Part shown: in pieces, positions 49,701-61,429 of the stretch
Position numbering within the stretch: the stretch's first letter is position 1
Layout of the letters: every line of letters begins with the position of its first letter
Source of the DNA: Coriaria nepalensis
Taxonomy: Eukaryota > Streptophyta > Magnoliopsida > Cucurbitales > Coriariaceae
NCBI GenBank assembly: GCA_027186245.1
Contig: CP114485.1
Location: forward strand, 12,056,001-12,120,000
Direction: 5' to 3'
DNA length: 64,000 nucleotides
Position numbers and translations under genes: made by a program
The notes under the pieces: generated by a model
What the model was told of the DNA's origin: nothing
Database searches by the model: none
What the model saw: only the letters and a program-made list of their open reading frames with translations

Positions 49701-52577
49701 ATTTAATAACTGTAAATAGTTATATTAGTCATTAACCCTCTTTAAAGTGATTACTTATGGGTCGCATCAAACTTTGATTACTAGCTAGCAAAGCAGCAAT
49801 GTGTCGGGAAAAATAGTTCGATAACAATATATCAATAATATGTTTCAATATTAAATATTTTAATATTTTAATAAATACAAATTATAAGATAACTTTATAT
49901 TTATATATAATAAAATTTTGATAAATTGATAGTTTTAGAATTTAATAAATTTATTAATTTAAGAAAATATTTAATTATTTAAAAAAATAACATGTTATTT
50001 TTAAATTAGTGAAAAAAATTATTATTTAAACAAATTTATTAATATGTGAGAATTCGATATTTTTTATGTTAATAAAAAAAAAATATTATTACCTAGGGTT
50101 CTCTACCTTTTGTAATGAAGTCTAAAGTAAGTTATGCGTCGATAGCTTTGAAGTTGATACTTAGTGAAAGAATCATTTTAGCTTACATTTGGCATGAGAG
50201 AAAAAAAATGTGAAAACGAAAGATGCATCCAATTCTTATTGACACAAACCTAAAAATCAAACAAGTCCAGAAAAGAGAAAGGAAAAGGGACCACCAACAA
50301 ATTTCTAGCTTAATTCTTATTGTGAGTTGTGGTTGCTATCTATTTAGATAGAGTTAGAATTTCTTAAATTAATATTTACTGAAACAGATATTGTTCATTA
50401 GATTCATTAATGAGTCTCTATTTCTAGTGAATTTTGAATTTGAAGAATGCTAAATTCACCCACTATATTTAGTGTTGGTGTGAAATTTGATCCTCTAACA
50501 ATATGTCCAACTCGATCAACCACGTTTCTGATAAGATTACGATAGTAAGTTAAATCAACACCATTTCTAATTTAGGATTAGTTAGCTTTATGTTATATTT
50601 GTTTTAGTTTTTCTATTATTATTATTTATATTTGAAGTTTATTACAATTACATAGTTAGGTAGTTTACCTATACGAGGAACAATTGTTATCATAGGAGGT
50701 AAACTTTTGAATGATGAATATAATATTTCTTTCGGTTTAAGGGTTCAAACAGCTTTCGGTCAAAAACTCCTCCTTGTATTGGTACCTCCAATACAGAACA
50801 CGGGTAAATATCGGGGTTAGACGGTAAGACTTTCTCTTATGGTAAAGGTAAAGTGAGTCACCATAAGGAAATCAGGTCAAGTTACTATATAGTGGAAAAG
50901 TTTGTGTACCTCATACTAGAAACGTAACTGTATTTATAAGTTGTTTCGTCTAGTGTGAATCCTTACTCATCTAGATTCTTCAGGATTAGTCTATTCATAA
51001 GAAAAACATATCTGAATCATTAATGGGGTGAATCCCTATATCTTCTCATAGGATCTCACATTATGACTGATGATAGGATATGTATCCTTAATCTCGAGCT
51101 CATAAAGATAGATACTTGAATCGTCAAGAGGAGCAAACTTATCTTCAAAGAAAACTTCTTTATTTAGATTGAGAGGCTGAACAGCTCCACAACTCAGCTG
51201 ACAGCATATCCCAAGAAGGATATGATCCCTAATTTATGAATAGTAATTATAGCCAATTTGTGGGAAAAAAAAAATTAGCTAGGTAAGACTTGAAGGGGCA
51301 AAAACAAAGAATAGTAAGTTAATTTTATTTATAGAAACATGTTAAATGTCCAAAGAGAAGTAGATGGGCAAAGAAGAAAAAGATATCTGTCGTATATGAA
51401 GTTAAGAGGGACAGATCAATGCATTAATAGATTGCGCTTGTCCATATAGTCTTCAAATGAAGTGTCAAATAGTTGGGTGTTACTTATTTTCATCCCTAGG
51501 TAGGTGTTTAGTGGTGTGCATCACAAAAAATAATCAATAATCAATATAACTTGAAAAAGGGTGCCAATATATCTTTCGGTCTAGATCTCTAATTACTCGG
51601 AAAATTGATTTCATAAATCTTAATTATTCTTATTTATCTTTCCATCCTGTTTTTAAGTTCTTATCTAACTCTCGTCGAACCGAGACTTTTATCCACCCCA
51701 ACTTACATTTACACCGACTCAAGTTTCATAGCATCAGCCCAAAATCTAAATAACATCCGAATAATGAAAATTATTGAGCCCGTCTCAACAGGACGGGCGG
51801 ATCAAGTACCATCTGAGATAAATGGGCCTTTGAGTTCATGAGCTGCCAGTAACTCGCATATTCACTATATCTATGATTTCTAACTCATTATTATACGTTC
51901 CCTAGCTTTAGATAATGCAAGACATTTTTCATTACTAATGAACCCGTTTCAGTGGTAAAATCAAGAAGTGAGATTTTACTTTTCTACTTTTTTTTTGGTC
52001 AAAATCAAGAACGGTGTTCCAGTTTCATTTGTCAGATGCAAATTGTACAATTCTATTACATATATCGTCGCTCATGCAAATTTATTTACTATACTCTAGA
52101 AAGTTTAGCCAATGGAGAAGTCTTGTGACAACAATATTATTCTATTGAGTTTCATCTCTACTTAAATATTCTAGAACATATTTCTTATTGTACGTGATCG
52201 GTCCATGTCATATTACAAAAGGAAAGGATTAGGTGCTTACAGTGCTTATTAAATAATGAAGTTCGTTCGACTTCAATCCAACGGTGCTCTATACTGGTAA
52301 GTATGATTTTATTTACTTTTATCCAATTGGTATTAAAGTCCAATAGGTAAGAGCCTACTTAACAGTATTGAACACCGTTGGAATGAGATCAAACAACATT
52401 TATTTGGTAACTACTCTTACGCGCAACCTCGATAGGCACCCAATCCTTCTTCAATTTTACATCATGCGTAAGATGGAAAGCTAACATAAAAACAATGCAA
52501 ATACGGCCATATGCATGTAAATGAAAAACCCTAGAAATTAAATAACAACGTACACATTGATCTCTCCACGTAAATAA
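46754..52577. other. intergenic region
   Basis: Nearly 6 kb without a supported gene. The open frame near 49011-49244 is short and unfamiliar. A stretch at 50640-51240 has lower AT content than its surroundings and reads like non-coding mobile-element remnants, but I cannot assign it. Several AT-rich and poly-T runs occur. Confidence 0.5.
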
Positions 52578-53825
52578 TCAAATCAACGGGGGCCGGGGGC
52601 ATTCATTGGGAATGAAGGCGAGAGGACCAACTGAGTAAAGGGCAAAAGGGTTCATTTTGGAATCGTTGTAGGACTTTGCATGCCTTAAAGTAGCACCACT
52701 AATGCCACCATTTAGATTGAAAAATCCTTTGCAGTAGGCCAATGGTGAAGACACCAAGAAAACTTTACACTTGTGGGACCCATAGCTGGTGACGGTTTTT
52801 GGCGCTGTGACGAAGAAGTAGCCGTTCTTGTCCGTGGTGGCAGTTTGGACCACCGTGTATTTGGTGTTCCGACATGCTAACTTTACGGTGGCTCCTGTCA
52901 TTCAGAATTCAAAACCAATATATACTCATGTTAGAAAAGGTTGAAAGAAAAAATAAAAATGGCAAAAGACCTAAATATTTCAGTTTATTAACAGTTACAA
53001 TTAATCATCATAAAGTGATCATATCCAAATCTGTACATGACTTAATCCTAGTTAGATTAAAAAATTTAGGAAGACAAATAAAGTACATAAATATACTAAA
53101 AAAAGTGGAAGCTTACCTGCAATGGGTGTAGCCCCCAAGAGTGTATTTTCCTTTAGATACTTGCAGGGCTTGCAATAAACAACGCCTTGAACTGCGACAA
53201 AACTCCTGACAATTGGGTGGATCGGTGGGTGTCTCGGCGACGGCATTAATGGGGCATGGGGTTTGGGTGCATGGGTAGGCGGGTGAATCGATGGGTAAGT
53301 TGGAGCATGGTGAGGAGGTATGTGAATAGGTGAGGGCCTAGGAGGAGAATGACCATGGTGGTGGTCATGGTCATGATCATGAGATGGTGGATAAATATTA
53401 TAAATAGGTGAAGTAGAAGGACTCTCGTCAAACGGATCATAAGGCAAAGGACTTGGACTAGGAGAGTAATCTTGGTCGTGAGGTGGTGGGTAATCTATAT
53501 AAGGTGAAGGACTCGGGGAATAGTCACCTCCATTGTGGCGGTGGCGATGGTCATGATGACGGCGGCGGCGGTGGTCATGATGGCGACGGTGGTGGTGATG
53601 ATGATCGTGGTGATCATCATGGTCTCCGGGTGGATGAATAGGTGGCTTAAAGTGGATCGGATGGTTGGCCGGAGGTTGGCTAGGAGGAGAAGAGATGTGG
53701 CTGTGGTAATGACTAGGACTAGGAGGGTGGCTTGGGGCTAATGTTGGATAGTCATGACCATTCACTAGAGCAAAGACAGTGAAGCCGGTCACGAGGAGCA
53801 ACCCATGCACAAAATCCAAACCCAT
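52578..53825 (-). CDS. AGP31-like histidine/proline-rich cell-wall protein with PAC domain
   Basis: Secreted hydroxyproline-rich glycoprotein of the AGP30/AGP31 class, found in cell walls, mostly vascular tissue or roots. Two exons, 53117-53825 and 52578-52894 (phase 1 junction), give 341 aa. A signal peptide covers about residues 1-23 (MGLDFVHGLLLVTGFTVFALVNG). Then come a Ser/Pro-rich part, a His/Asp/Arg-rich block of about 35 residues (for example HDDHHDHHHHHRRHHDH), repeats of YSPSPSP, a second HDHDHDHHHG block and HPPIHP-type proline repeats. The C-terminal PAC domain starts at VQGVVYCKPC and carries six Cys with conserved CRN, KCKVFLVSSPL, CKGFFNLNGG and NECPRP blocks. In AGP31 the His stretch binds metal and the PAC domain binds pectin; I infer the same here. 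Confidence 0.93.
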
Positions 53826-53935
53826 AATTATCTATTATTCTCTTACCTCCAAACTAATTAACTTCCTAATTAGAAGCTACTAAAGAAAGATAATGAGTTG
53901 CTTAAGCACCCTCGGTTGTAATATATAGCACTCTA

Positions 53936-53945
53936 GGTCCCTCCC

Positions 53946-53987
<42 letters not shown>
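53936..53987. repeat. (CT)n microsatellite upstream of the AGP31-like gene
   Basis: About 20 CT units, slightly imperfect on the left side, just 110 bases upstream of the AGP31-like start codon; read as GA on the sense strand. Confidence 0.85.
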
Positions 53988-53990
<3 letters not shown>

Positions 53991-55157
53991 CGTAGTGATA
54001 TTTACGTATTTGGGATATAGAGCTAGTTAATTCATAATGTTATGGGAGAAATTTTAGAATAGATCTGTCACTAGAAGATCAGGTCCAATTACAATTTTCT
54101 ATAAATATATCTTTATTAATTTTAATTATTTCTTTTTTATTAAAATGATCATGATCTTAGTAAAAATCTCTCGTTATAATAGAAATTAAGTACACAGCTA
54201 GAAAGGATATAAAAGTCAAGGTCAAAAGCTAAGAGTAATAAAAACAAGGCACATGGAACGTGGGGGGTAATTAAAGATACGATAATAAATTTTATGTTTC
54301 CTTTTTTGGCGTGATCTCCACAGTTTGGTAATGAAGTTCTTATTTTTGGAAAAAAAAAAAAAAAAAAAACAGGCAGTTTGGTATTTGTATGGATGAGAAC
54401 AAGAAGTGAGTCAATGACTAACGATCAAAGAGTAAATTTAGATTTACTGTTTCCATTTTTACTATACTTTCGGAAGTATATAAACTCACTGAAATATATT
54501 AAACCGATGTGTTTAAATAATAATTGATTTTTTTTTTCTTAAAAGACTCAATTTTTAAAAATAATTTTAATTTCTAATTTTAATTTTAAAAATAATATTA
54601 AATAATCAATTTAATAATAAATAATTATATATATATATATATATTGTTGATAATAGTTTAAATATATATACATATTTCGAGCTAAATATCTACATTATTT
54701 TAATATTTCAACGTATTCAAACTTGTAATATAACTTGATCAGACTTTCCACGTGGAATTAATTACTGTAATTATAATATATTTTGGATATCGAGGTCAAT
54801 ATAGGGATATTCGCATTGGATCAAGGTACCCTGTTAGGATAGGAAGGTAATGATTTTTCTTGACAACATATATGATATGGCCCAAGAAACTAAAGAAAGT
54901 CACATGTGATCCCATATTCATAAATTCAGCATCATAATTGTTTTTATATGCATTCCGATTAGTTAAATTCATTATTCAAGTTTCTTGATTGGATCTCTTA
55001 TCTTTTGGTATGGATTATATTAATTTGTTTTTCCCACTTCTACCATTAATATTCTATTTGTAGATAAGGATAATTTTTTTGTAAAATATAACCCATATCA
55101 TAATATATTATTATTATTTTTTATAATTAAAATAAAAAATTATTATATAATATCATA
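53988..55157. other. AGP31-like promoter side and AT-rich spacer
   Basis: No gene seen. A poly-A run lies near 54351-54369 and an AT microsatellite near 54627-54644. Confidence 0.5.
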
Positions 55158-55946
55158 ATCATGCTTAGAGGTGTCAAAACGGACCATCCGGCCCCGCCCC
55201 TTTAGGGGTTTTCACTATTTAGGATCGGGTCGGGCTATGAGTCCGGAAAAAAAATGGATTAAGTTGAGCTGGTTTTGTTTTTAAAATATATGTCCAAGCC
55301 AGACTAAGAAAGCTTTTCGGGTTTATCCCCGGTTCATCCAGGTTAAAAATAGGTCGGGTTCTACCGGACCTAAAATGGGCCATGCTCTTTTTAAATAAAA
55401 TATTCATAATAAATTATTATTTAAGTAAGTGAGATTATTTGAGATTTTGAGTTCCGAGAACAATCCAATTAACAAGAGGTCCAAAGAACGATTCAAACAA
55501 AATTATTAAATTGTATCATCAAAGTTTATAACCAAATAACTAATAACATCTTAAATTATCAAATTGTATAATTATCAAATAACTAAAAGTCTAATAGCAT
55601 CTCAAATAAAGACTTCATTGCATATTATTAAATAATGGGCCCGTCAAAAAAATCTCTCAATTATAAGGAAGAAAAAACAGACCTTACAATGAAGACATAA
55701 ATAATAATAAAAAAAAAAATATAAGTTTACCGGGTTCGGCTCAACCGAGCTCATCCAGGCCAAACCCAGCAGAGCCCCCCAGGCTCATCCAGGCTTATAT
55801 ACCGGGCCGAGCTAGGTCGGCCTCATGAGCTTGGAAATTCATCCAAGTTGGGGCTCGTATATGGGCCGGGCTTAGGGCCGAATTTTTTTCCTAGGTTACG
55901 GGTCGGGTCGAAAAAATCGGCCCATTTTAACACATCTAATCATGCT
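55158..55946. mobile_element. non-autonomous hAT transposon with perfect 8-bp target-site duplication
   Basis: The element runs from 55166 to 55938 (773 bp). The flanking octamer ATCATGCT is identical on both sides (55158-55165 and 55939-55946). The ends are TAGAGGTGTCAAAACGG and, read inward from the right, TAGATGTGTTAAAATGG, an inverted repeat with three mismatches over 17 bases. The subterminal zones are rich in CGGGTCGGG and GGCCCG motifs, unlike the AT-rich surroundings. There is no transposase; the frame 55219-55407 on the minus strand is a by-product of these GC motifs. An 8-bp duplication and TAG..CTA ends point to the hAT superfamily. Confidence 0.85.
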
Positions 55947-57309
55947 TAATATATTACTAGATTAATTATTATAAAGTTTCATTTCACTCATAAATTTTAA
56001 AAAATTCAATATATATAAAAAATGCATCACTCTTCTTATTATTAATTAGTTTTAAATTAAAATATCAAATTATTACCAAAAGAAATGTAAGATAAAATTA
56101 ATATTAAAAAAATAAAATATATCTTTTTTAATACTTTTTCTACTTTGAAAAATATTATTAAACTACTAAATTCATACAAAAATTTCTCAATATTAAACAA
56201 GCATCAACAAGGAAAAATAATGTAAAATATTGTTTCTAGACTTCAATTCTTGTAGATCGTATATAAGCTTTCTTCTTGTTGACCGAATTTTCTAATAAGA
56301 AGTAAGAAAGCAATTACTATTTCTTTTGGGGAGAAGAGAAGTATGATTCTTCCTCATTTGATTGCTTGCAATAAATTCCTTCTTGACAATCTTCTATACA
56401 TACATATATATACACAAAACTAGAGGGTACGTACAAATAAAGCACATGGGTTTAGAATGCATTGATGTAATCGACTTTCTAATTGCATTATTTATAATAC
56501 TCCTTGTTTTGGGAACCGTCCGTACCCGAAGACTTTTGTATCATCCGGTGGCGTAAAACCGACCATTAATTATATTAAAAGCATTTATATTGGATTTGTT
56601 AATGTTCTAAATTAATTATAATTTTTAAAAATTTGAATAAAATTAAAAAATATATATATATATATATATTTTACATCCGATTATTTATATATATTTATTT
56701 AAGTTAACTATAATAATTGTTTAAATTAAAAAATCACTTTAATTAAAATCAAAATTAAAATTAATATTTTTCTCTAATTTTGTTTTATTATTATTATTTA
56801 CTTTTCTTTTCTTCTTGATTTTAAATCTTTTTTCATTCATTTCTATTATTTTAGTATTATTGTAATTCTTAATTGACATATAAAGAACATGACAGATAAC
56901 CAGATGTAGATGTAGAATTATTTATAAAATGATTAGTTAAAAATTTAAAAAAAAAAAAAAAACATACTAAATAAAATTAAGCTATGAAGCATATAAGTAA
57001 AAATCCAAGATAGTAATTATTATTTACACTTAAAAAAAAAAAAAAAAAGAAGAAGGCTTAACAAATAACAACTTTATCTGAATTCTCTTGGGCTACAACT
57101 CGAGTTGCGAATACTATGCTTTTTTGGAATATTAAGCCCAACAGCCCGATATCATACCCAATACGCAGCAACCCATACACTTGTTTTTGTCTATGAATTT
57201 TGATCCATCCAAACTTACGGTTGAGATTAAAATCAATCTCAATAATTACTTTTGGGCACATCATTTAGTTCATAACCACAAATAACTTATATACCCTATA
57301 TTATTACAA
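55947..57309. other. AT-rich spacer
   Basis: No gene seen. Two short frames (56362-56556 and 57058-57264) do not resemble known proteins. Confidence 0.45.
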
Positions 57310-57680
57310 AATGACAAGATGATGTGCGTTGGAGAGGATTTCTTTCCTCCCTCGTTGAGTGGGAATTGAGATAAGGTTAAAGTCGGATAAGCCGAGCTGC
57401 AGCTCAGTGTGCGGTGGAACAGAGGACTAATTCAGAGAGTGGGAGCTCGAGAGGCCATGTCCCAAAATGTCGTCTTGGGGTCTTGCTAAAAGACAGTCCA
57501 AATCCGATAAACAAATCATTGGTCAGTATTATCGTATAGTAGAGAAGCAGTTAGATAAAGACCTTCCGACGGACGGAGGTAGTAGAGAGTAAATCTCTGT
57601 GTGCGTCAGGAAACAACCAAAATAGTGGCAGAGAGAATCAGGAGGCCATTAATGATGCATGCCAATGAGTTCAGGCTATG
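57310..57680 (+). other. GC-rich island with a 41-codon frame, origin unknown
   Basis: This stretch is clearly richer in GC than its flanks. On the plus strand a frame at 57467-57592 starts ATG and encodes 41 aa, MSSWGLAKRQ and onward to DLPTDGGSRE, with mixed, protein-like composition. I do not recognise the protein. It could be a piece of a transferred organelle sequence, a gene fragment or a transposon part. Confidence 0.3.
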
Positions 57681-58499
57681 TACAAAGCCATGACCAAAGT
57701 AGTCCCCTTAACAGCTTTTATAAATATTGAAACTTTAAAAAAGTAAAAATGAATTGTTAAACTGATACAAAAAACCTCCCCATATTTATAAGAAAAATAT
57801 ATCTTCTTCGAGTAGTTAACTTGCGTATCGAAGAAAGTGTGCCGAACATAATCTCGCCCTGCCACTTTCTTTTTGTGTGCATGAGAGGAGTCCTAGTTAA
57901 ATAACATACTATTGTTGCTGAGATCAAATTCAGGCATCAACAATGTATCAAAAAAGTAATAGTTGAGATTAATTTTCATTTGCTTTCAATTATGGATCTG
58001 AATCGGTTTGGATTTGTATGGTTTGAACCGAATCAAAATCCATACATATATACATCTTCGTAGCAAGATGGTGTGTCATTTCTTTTGCAAGCAAAATTTG
58101 GATTTAAGTCGTTGTGAAATTTTTATACGGGTGTGATTTACAGTCACATATCTAATAAAATCTATCACAATTATGACATAATCTTCATATAATAAATGAT
58201 GTATGAAAGTGATATTTATATTTATGATGAGATTTAACTTGATATGTGATCATAAATCATATACCTATAAGAGAAATTCCCCGAGTTATTTATTAGCAAA
58301 GTGAAGAAGAAGAAATGTGATTAATTTCTTTTTCTTTTTTTAATAAAACTTTATTAAAAGAGAGCCATAAAAATGAGCTAAAAAAAGAATACAGGTGAAT
58401 AATAAGGGAGTCTAAAACTATCAAAACTATACTTGATTAGTCTAATTAGGCATTTCAATTGCCTAGGACAAGAAACAAAAGAGTTGAGAAATATCTTTA
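57681..58499. other. AT-rich spacer
   Basis: No supported gene. Confidence 0.45.
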
Positions 58500-58910
58500 C
58501 TATTGTTTACTTCTAATGTATCTAAGTAATTCACATAGCCTTGTTATCTTCACAAAAAAACATTATTAAGGGATCTATTTAGATAGTGCAAATCATCTTT
58601 CATGTCCCTGATCCAAGATTTGAATCTAATAAGAATGAAAAAAAAAAAAAAAAGACCCTCACAAAATCAATCAGGAGCTTAGAATCTGTTTCCACCTGAA
58701 TACCCATGAGATTTAAACCTTTGCAATTTGCAAACGAGCAGACCTTCTCTAGGAGCTTTGATTTCAGCAAAACCATATTGCTGGTGATCCCAATATAATA
58801 GGAAACTTTCAATACTATCTCGACATGATAATCTCTACAATTCAACCAATACCACATGATTTTAAAGAAAGTTTGCACCTTTCTATACTTTTTTGTGAGA
58901 TCCAACATGT
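58500..58910 (-). pseudogene. RNase H-like relic of a LINE element
   Basis: Minus-strand translation contains LLKSKLLEKVCSFANCKG, then GIQVETDSKLLIDF, the RVT_3-type RNase H block ending in the catalytic D-S-K. Beyond a poly-T run the frame resumes with VFLCEDNKAM in the position of the family motif HVxREGNxxAD. Stops and the poly-T insertion break it. Such domains come from non-LTR retrotransposons in plants. Confidence 0.55.
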
Positions 58911-59515
58911 ATGTAATATTTAGAATTTATGTAATAAGAGAAAAATTCAAAGTTAATGTGAAGTAACAAAATATTAAACTTTTATGACTCTATGTGTACC
59001 TTTTAGATTATATGTATAACATAGAAAGTTTGTATATTTATGTACTTTTATGTGAGATCTAATATTTTTTGTTCCAAATATAATATTTAGAGGTTACATA
59101 ATGAAATAAAAATTCAAAGTTAATTTCAAGTAGTAAAATATTCAACCTTTGTAATTTTATAAAAAACAATTTTAAGTATTAGGATTCAATATTTAAAATA
59201 GACAAATTTTTGCATTAAGGCGTCGTAGAAGACAAAAACTTAAAGTACATCAATTCATGCATGTTAATGGATTGTATTTTGGATATATCTACTTTTGAAG
59301 ATTTTATTCCAAAGTAATAGCCAACAAGGACAATTATATGAAATGACATTTAATTTTATGTTTATCTCTTTATGTCTCATATAAACATATGTTATACGAA
59401 CCCAGTTGGAATGTCCTTAAATGATGTTTTCCCAATGCATTCATTTAAAGAGGTTCAATCTTTTTAATTTTTTTTTCAATTCCCAATTTCTTAATATATT
59501 AAGTTATCTGAGATG

Positions 59516-59815
59516 TTAAGAAATTGGGCAATAGAGACAGATCATTCTTTTCCCACAATTTCTCAATATCTTAAAGGTATCTAATACATTGGAAAATTGT
59601 GGACAATAGACATAAACTATTTTCCCCAATGTATTAAATATTCTAAGACACTGGGAAATTTGAAAAAGGCTACAAAATATTTTTTTGTTCACACTTTTCC
59701 AATATCTTAAAGGCATGATATACATTAGGAATTTGTGAATAAAAAAATAGACTATTTTATCTTCACAATTATATGGAGACAATTGTGTAAAGGATAAAGA
59801 AGCACTTTTCACCAA
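59516..59815. repeat. diverged short tandem repeats of about 75 bp
   Basis: Segments such as CAATATCTTAAAGG (near 59567 and 59699) and similar CCAATGTATTAAA-type sequences recur. On the minus strand the segments translate to similar phrases ending in YCP, with a period of about 24-25 codons. The repeat is worn. Confidence 0.45.
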
Positions 59816-59939
59816 ATATTCAACCTTTCCCTATATTGTGGATCTGAGCTTTGAAATACAAATCTTCTATTAGGATGGGTGTAAGGGCACGAGAAATTTG
59901 ACTTTCTGCCACTTGAAATACAAATCAAGAGCATAAATC

Positions 59940-60440
59940 TAATGGGACATCAATAAATCGAGAAAAAGACTCACACATCACAAATAAAAAATCCAACCAA
60001 TTCCATCATCTAAAACCAATCAATTACGGTCTAATAACCATCACAAAATACCATAATTATATAAATGATCCACAATTAAGTAACATTGTCATACACTAAT
60101 GAGACATCGATAAATCGGAAAAAAAAACACACACATTATAAATAAAAAACGAACCTATTATATCATATAAAACCAACCAATGTCAATCTAAAACCATCAT
60201 AAAACATCCTAAATATAGAAACCATCCAAAATTAAGTAGCATTACCCTATTCTAAGAGACATCAACAAATCGGAAAAACTTACTCAAAATAAATTCTAAC
60301 TAATTTCAAAATTTAAATCCATCAAATTCAGTCAACAAACATTAACTACTTTGAAATCCCCAATCTCATACTAAATACGACAAAAAACCATAAATTCATA
60401 AATTGAAATATAAACTTCGGTAACATCGACATATCGGAAC
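59940..60440. repeat. satellite-like tandem repeat of about 157 bp
   Basis: Unit starts at 59940, 60097, 60253 and, more diverged, about 60416, each with TAAKGRGACATCRAYAAATCG-like sequence. Spacings are 157, 156 and about 163 bp. Inside the units ACCAATCAATTACGGTCTA and ACCAACCAATGTCAATCTA correspond, as do ATCCACAATTAAGTAACATT and ATCCAAAATTAAGTAGCATT. Confidence 0.7.
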
Positions 60441-61429
60441 TAAAGAAGTGAATAGACCTACGCCCATTATTTTGGAATTGGATTCTAACCTTTTTGGGTC
60501 GTCCACCGCTTGCTTTGGCAATTTCTCATACCGCATCCTCTTCTCTCTTTTCTTCATCTCAAACAGTCTTCTAACCATGGTTGAGTGGAGCTTTCTTCGA
60601 CCTTCTCTAATTTGAAGTAAAAAATAAAAAAAGATGAAGAAAAGGGGAAGACAAAGTGAAGGGAGAGGTCTAGTTTATGCTTTGTGGATGTGCATAGGAG
60701 GAAAAGGAGGAACTGAGAGCGACCACATTTTTTTTTTATAATTCAAATTCATTACTATTAAAAATAATATTTCTCTATTTTTTTATTCAATTATAAAAAA
60801 AATGAGATTTAGTTAGCATACCCCCATAATTTTTAGCTCGAGGTTGAATTTTAAAATAAAATTCAAAGTTTAGGCCATGACTTAAATTCCTTTTTTATAT
60901 GAATATAATTCTTAATAATTATAATTATAAATCCGTACTGATTGCCCTTCTGATCTGCCAGTCAGAATTTTATTTTAACCAAAAAGAAAAAAAGAATATT
61001 CTAATCACTCAAATTCTCTCTGTCTCTCTCTGTCTCTCTCTGTTTCTGACTTTTTCCGTGTGGGTCCCACATACGAACAGCAAATACTTCTGTGAACAAA
61101 ATATAAGGTCCGTGGAATCTATGGTTCCCTACTTTTTCAGTCCTATACGACACGTATTGTTATTATTATTCTTATTATATACTCTAATTTGTGTTTGGAA
61201 GAAAAGAAAAGTAAACCCGTTAGGAAAAAATAAGCAAAAAAAAAAAAAAAAAAGAGAGATAAAAAACCTTTGAAATTCTTTATATATAAAATATTAAAAG
61301 AAAAAAAAAAGAGAATTTTGTTTTTGATATGTTTGTTTTCGTTTGTCCTGTGAAAGAAAAGAAAAGATCCTTATTGTGTTCCCCCTTCATTTATAGATAT
61401 ATATACTGTATATATGTGTATATAAATGT
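60441..61429. other. spacer and upstream region of the kinase gene
   Basis: AT-rich with a CT/GT-rich tract near 61016-61040 and a poly-A run near 61237-61252. The minus-strand frame 60396-60578 is basic and short and is not supported as a gene. The right part probably includes the kinase promoter. Confidence 0.4.

Noticed and set aside
53535..53741. Plus-strand Met/Val-rich frame
   Set aside because: Antisense shadow of the His-rich block of the AGP31-like gene.
55219..55407. Minus-strand frame in the hAT-like element
   Set aside because: Arises from GC-rich subterminal repeats and has no transposase motif.
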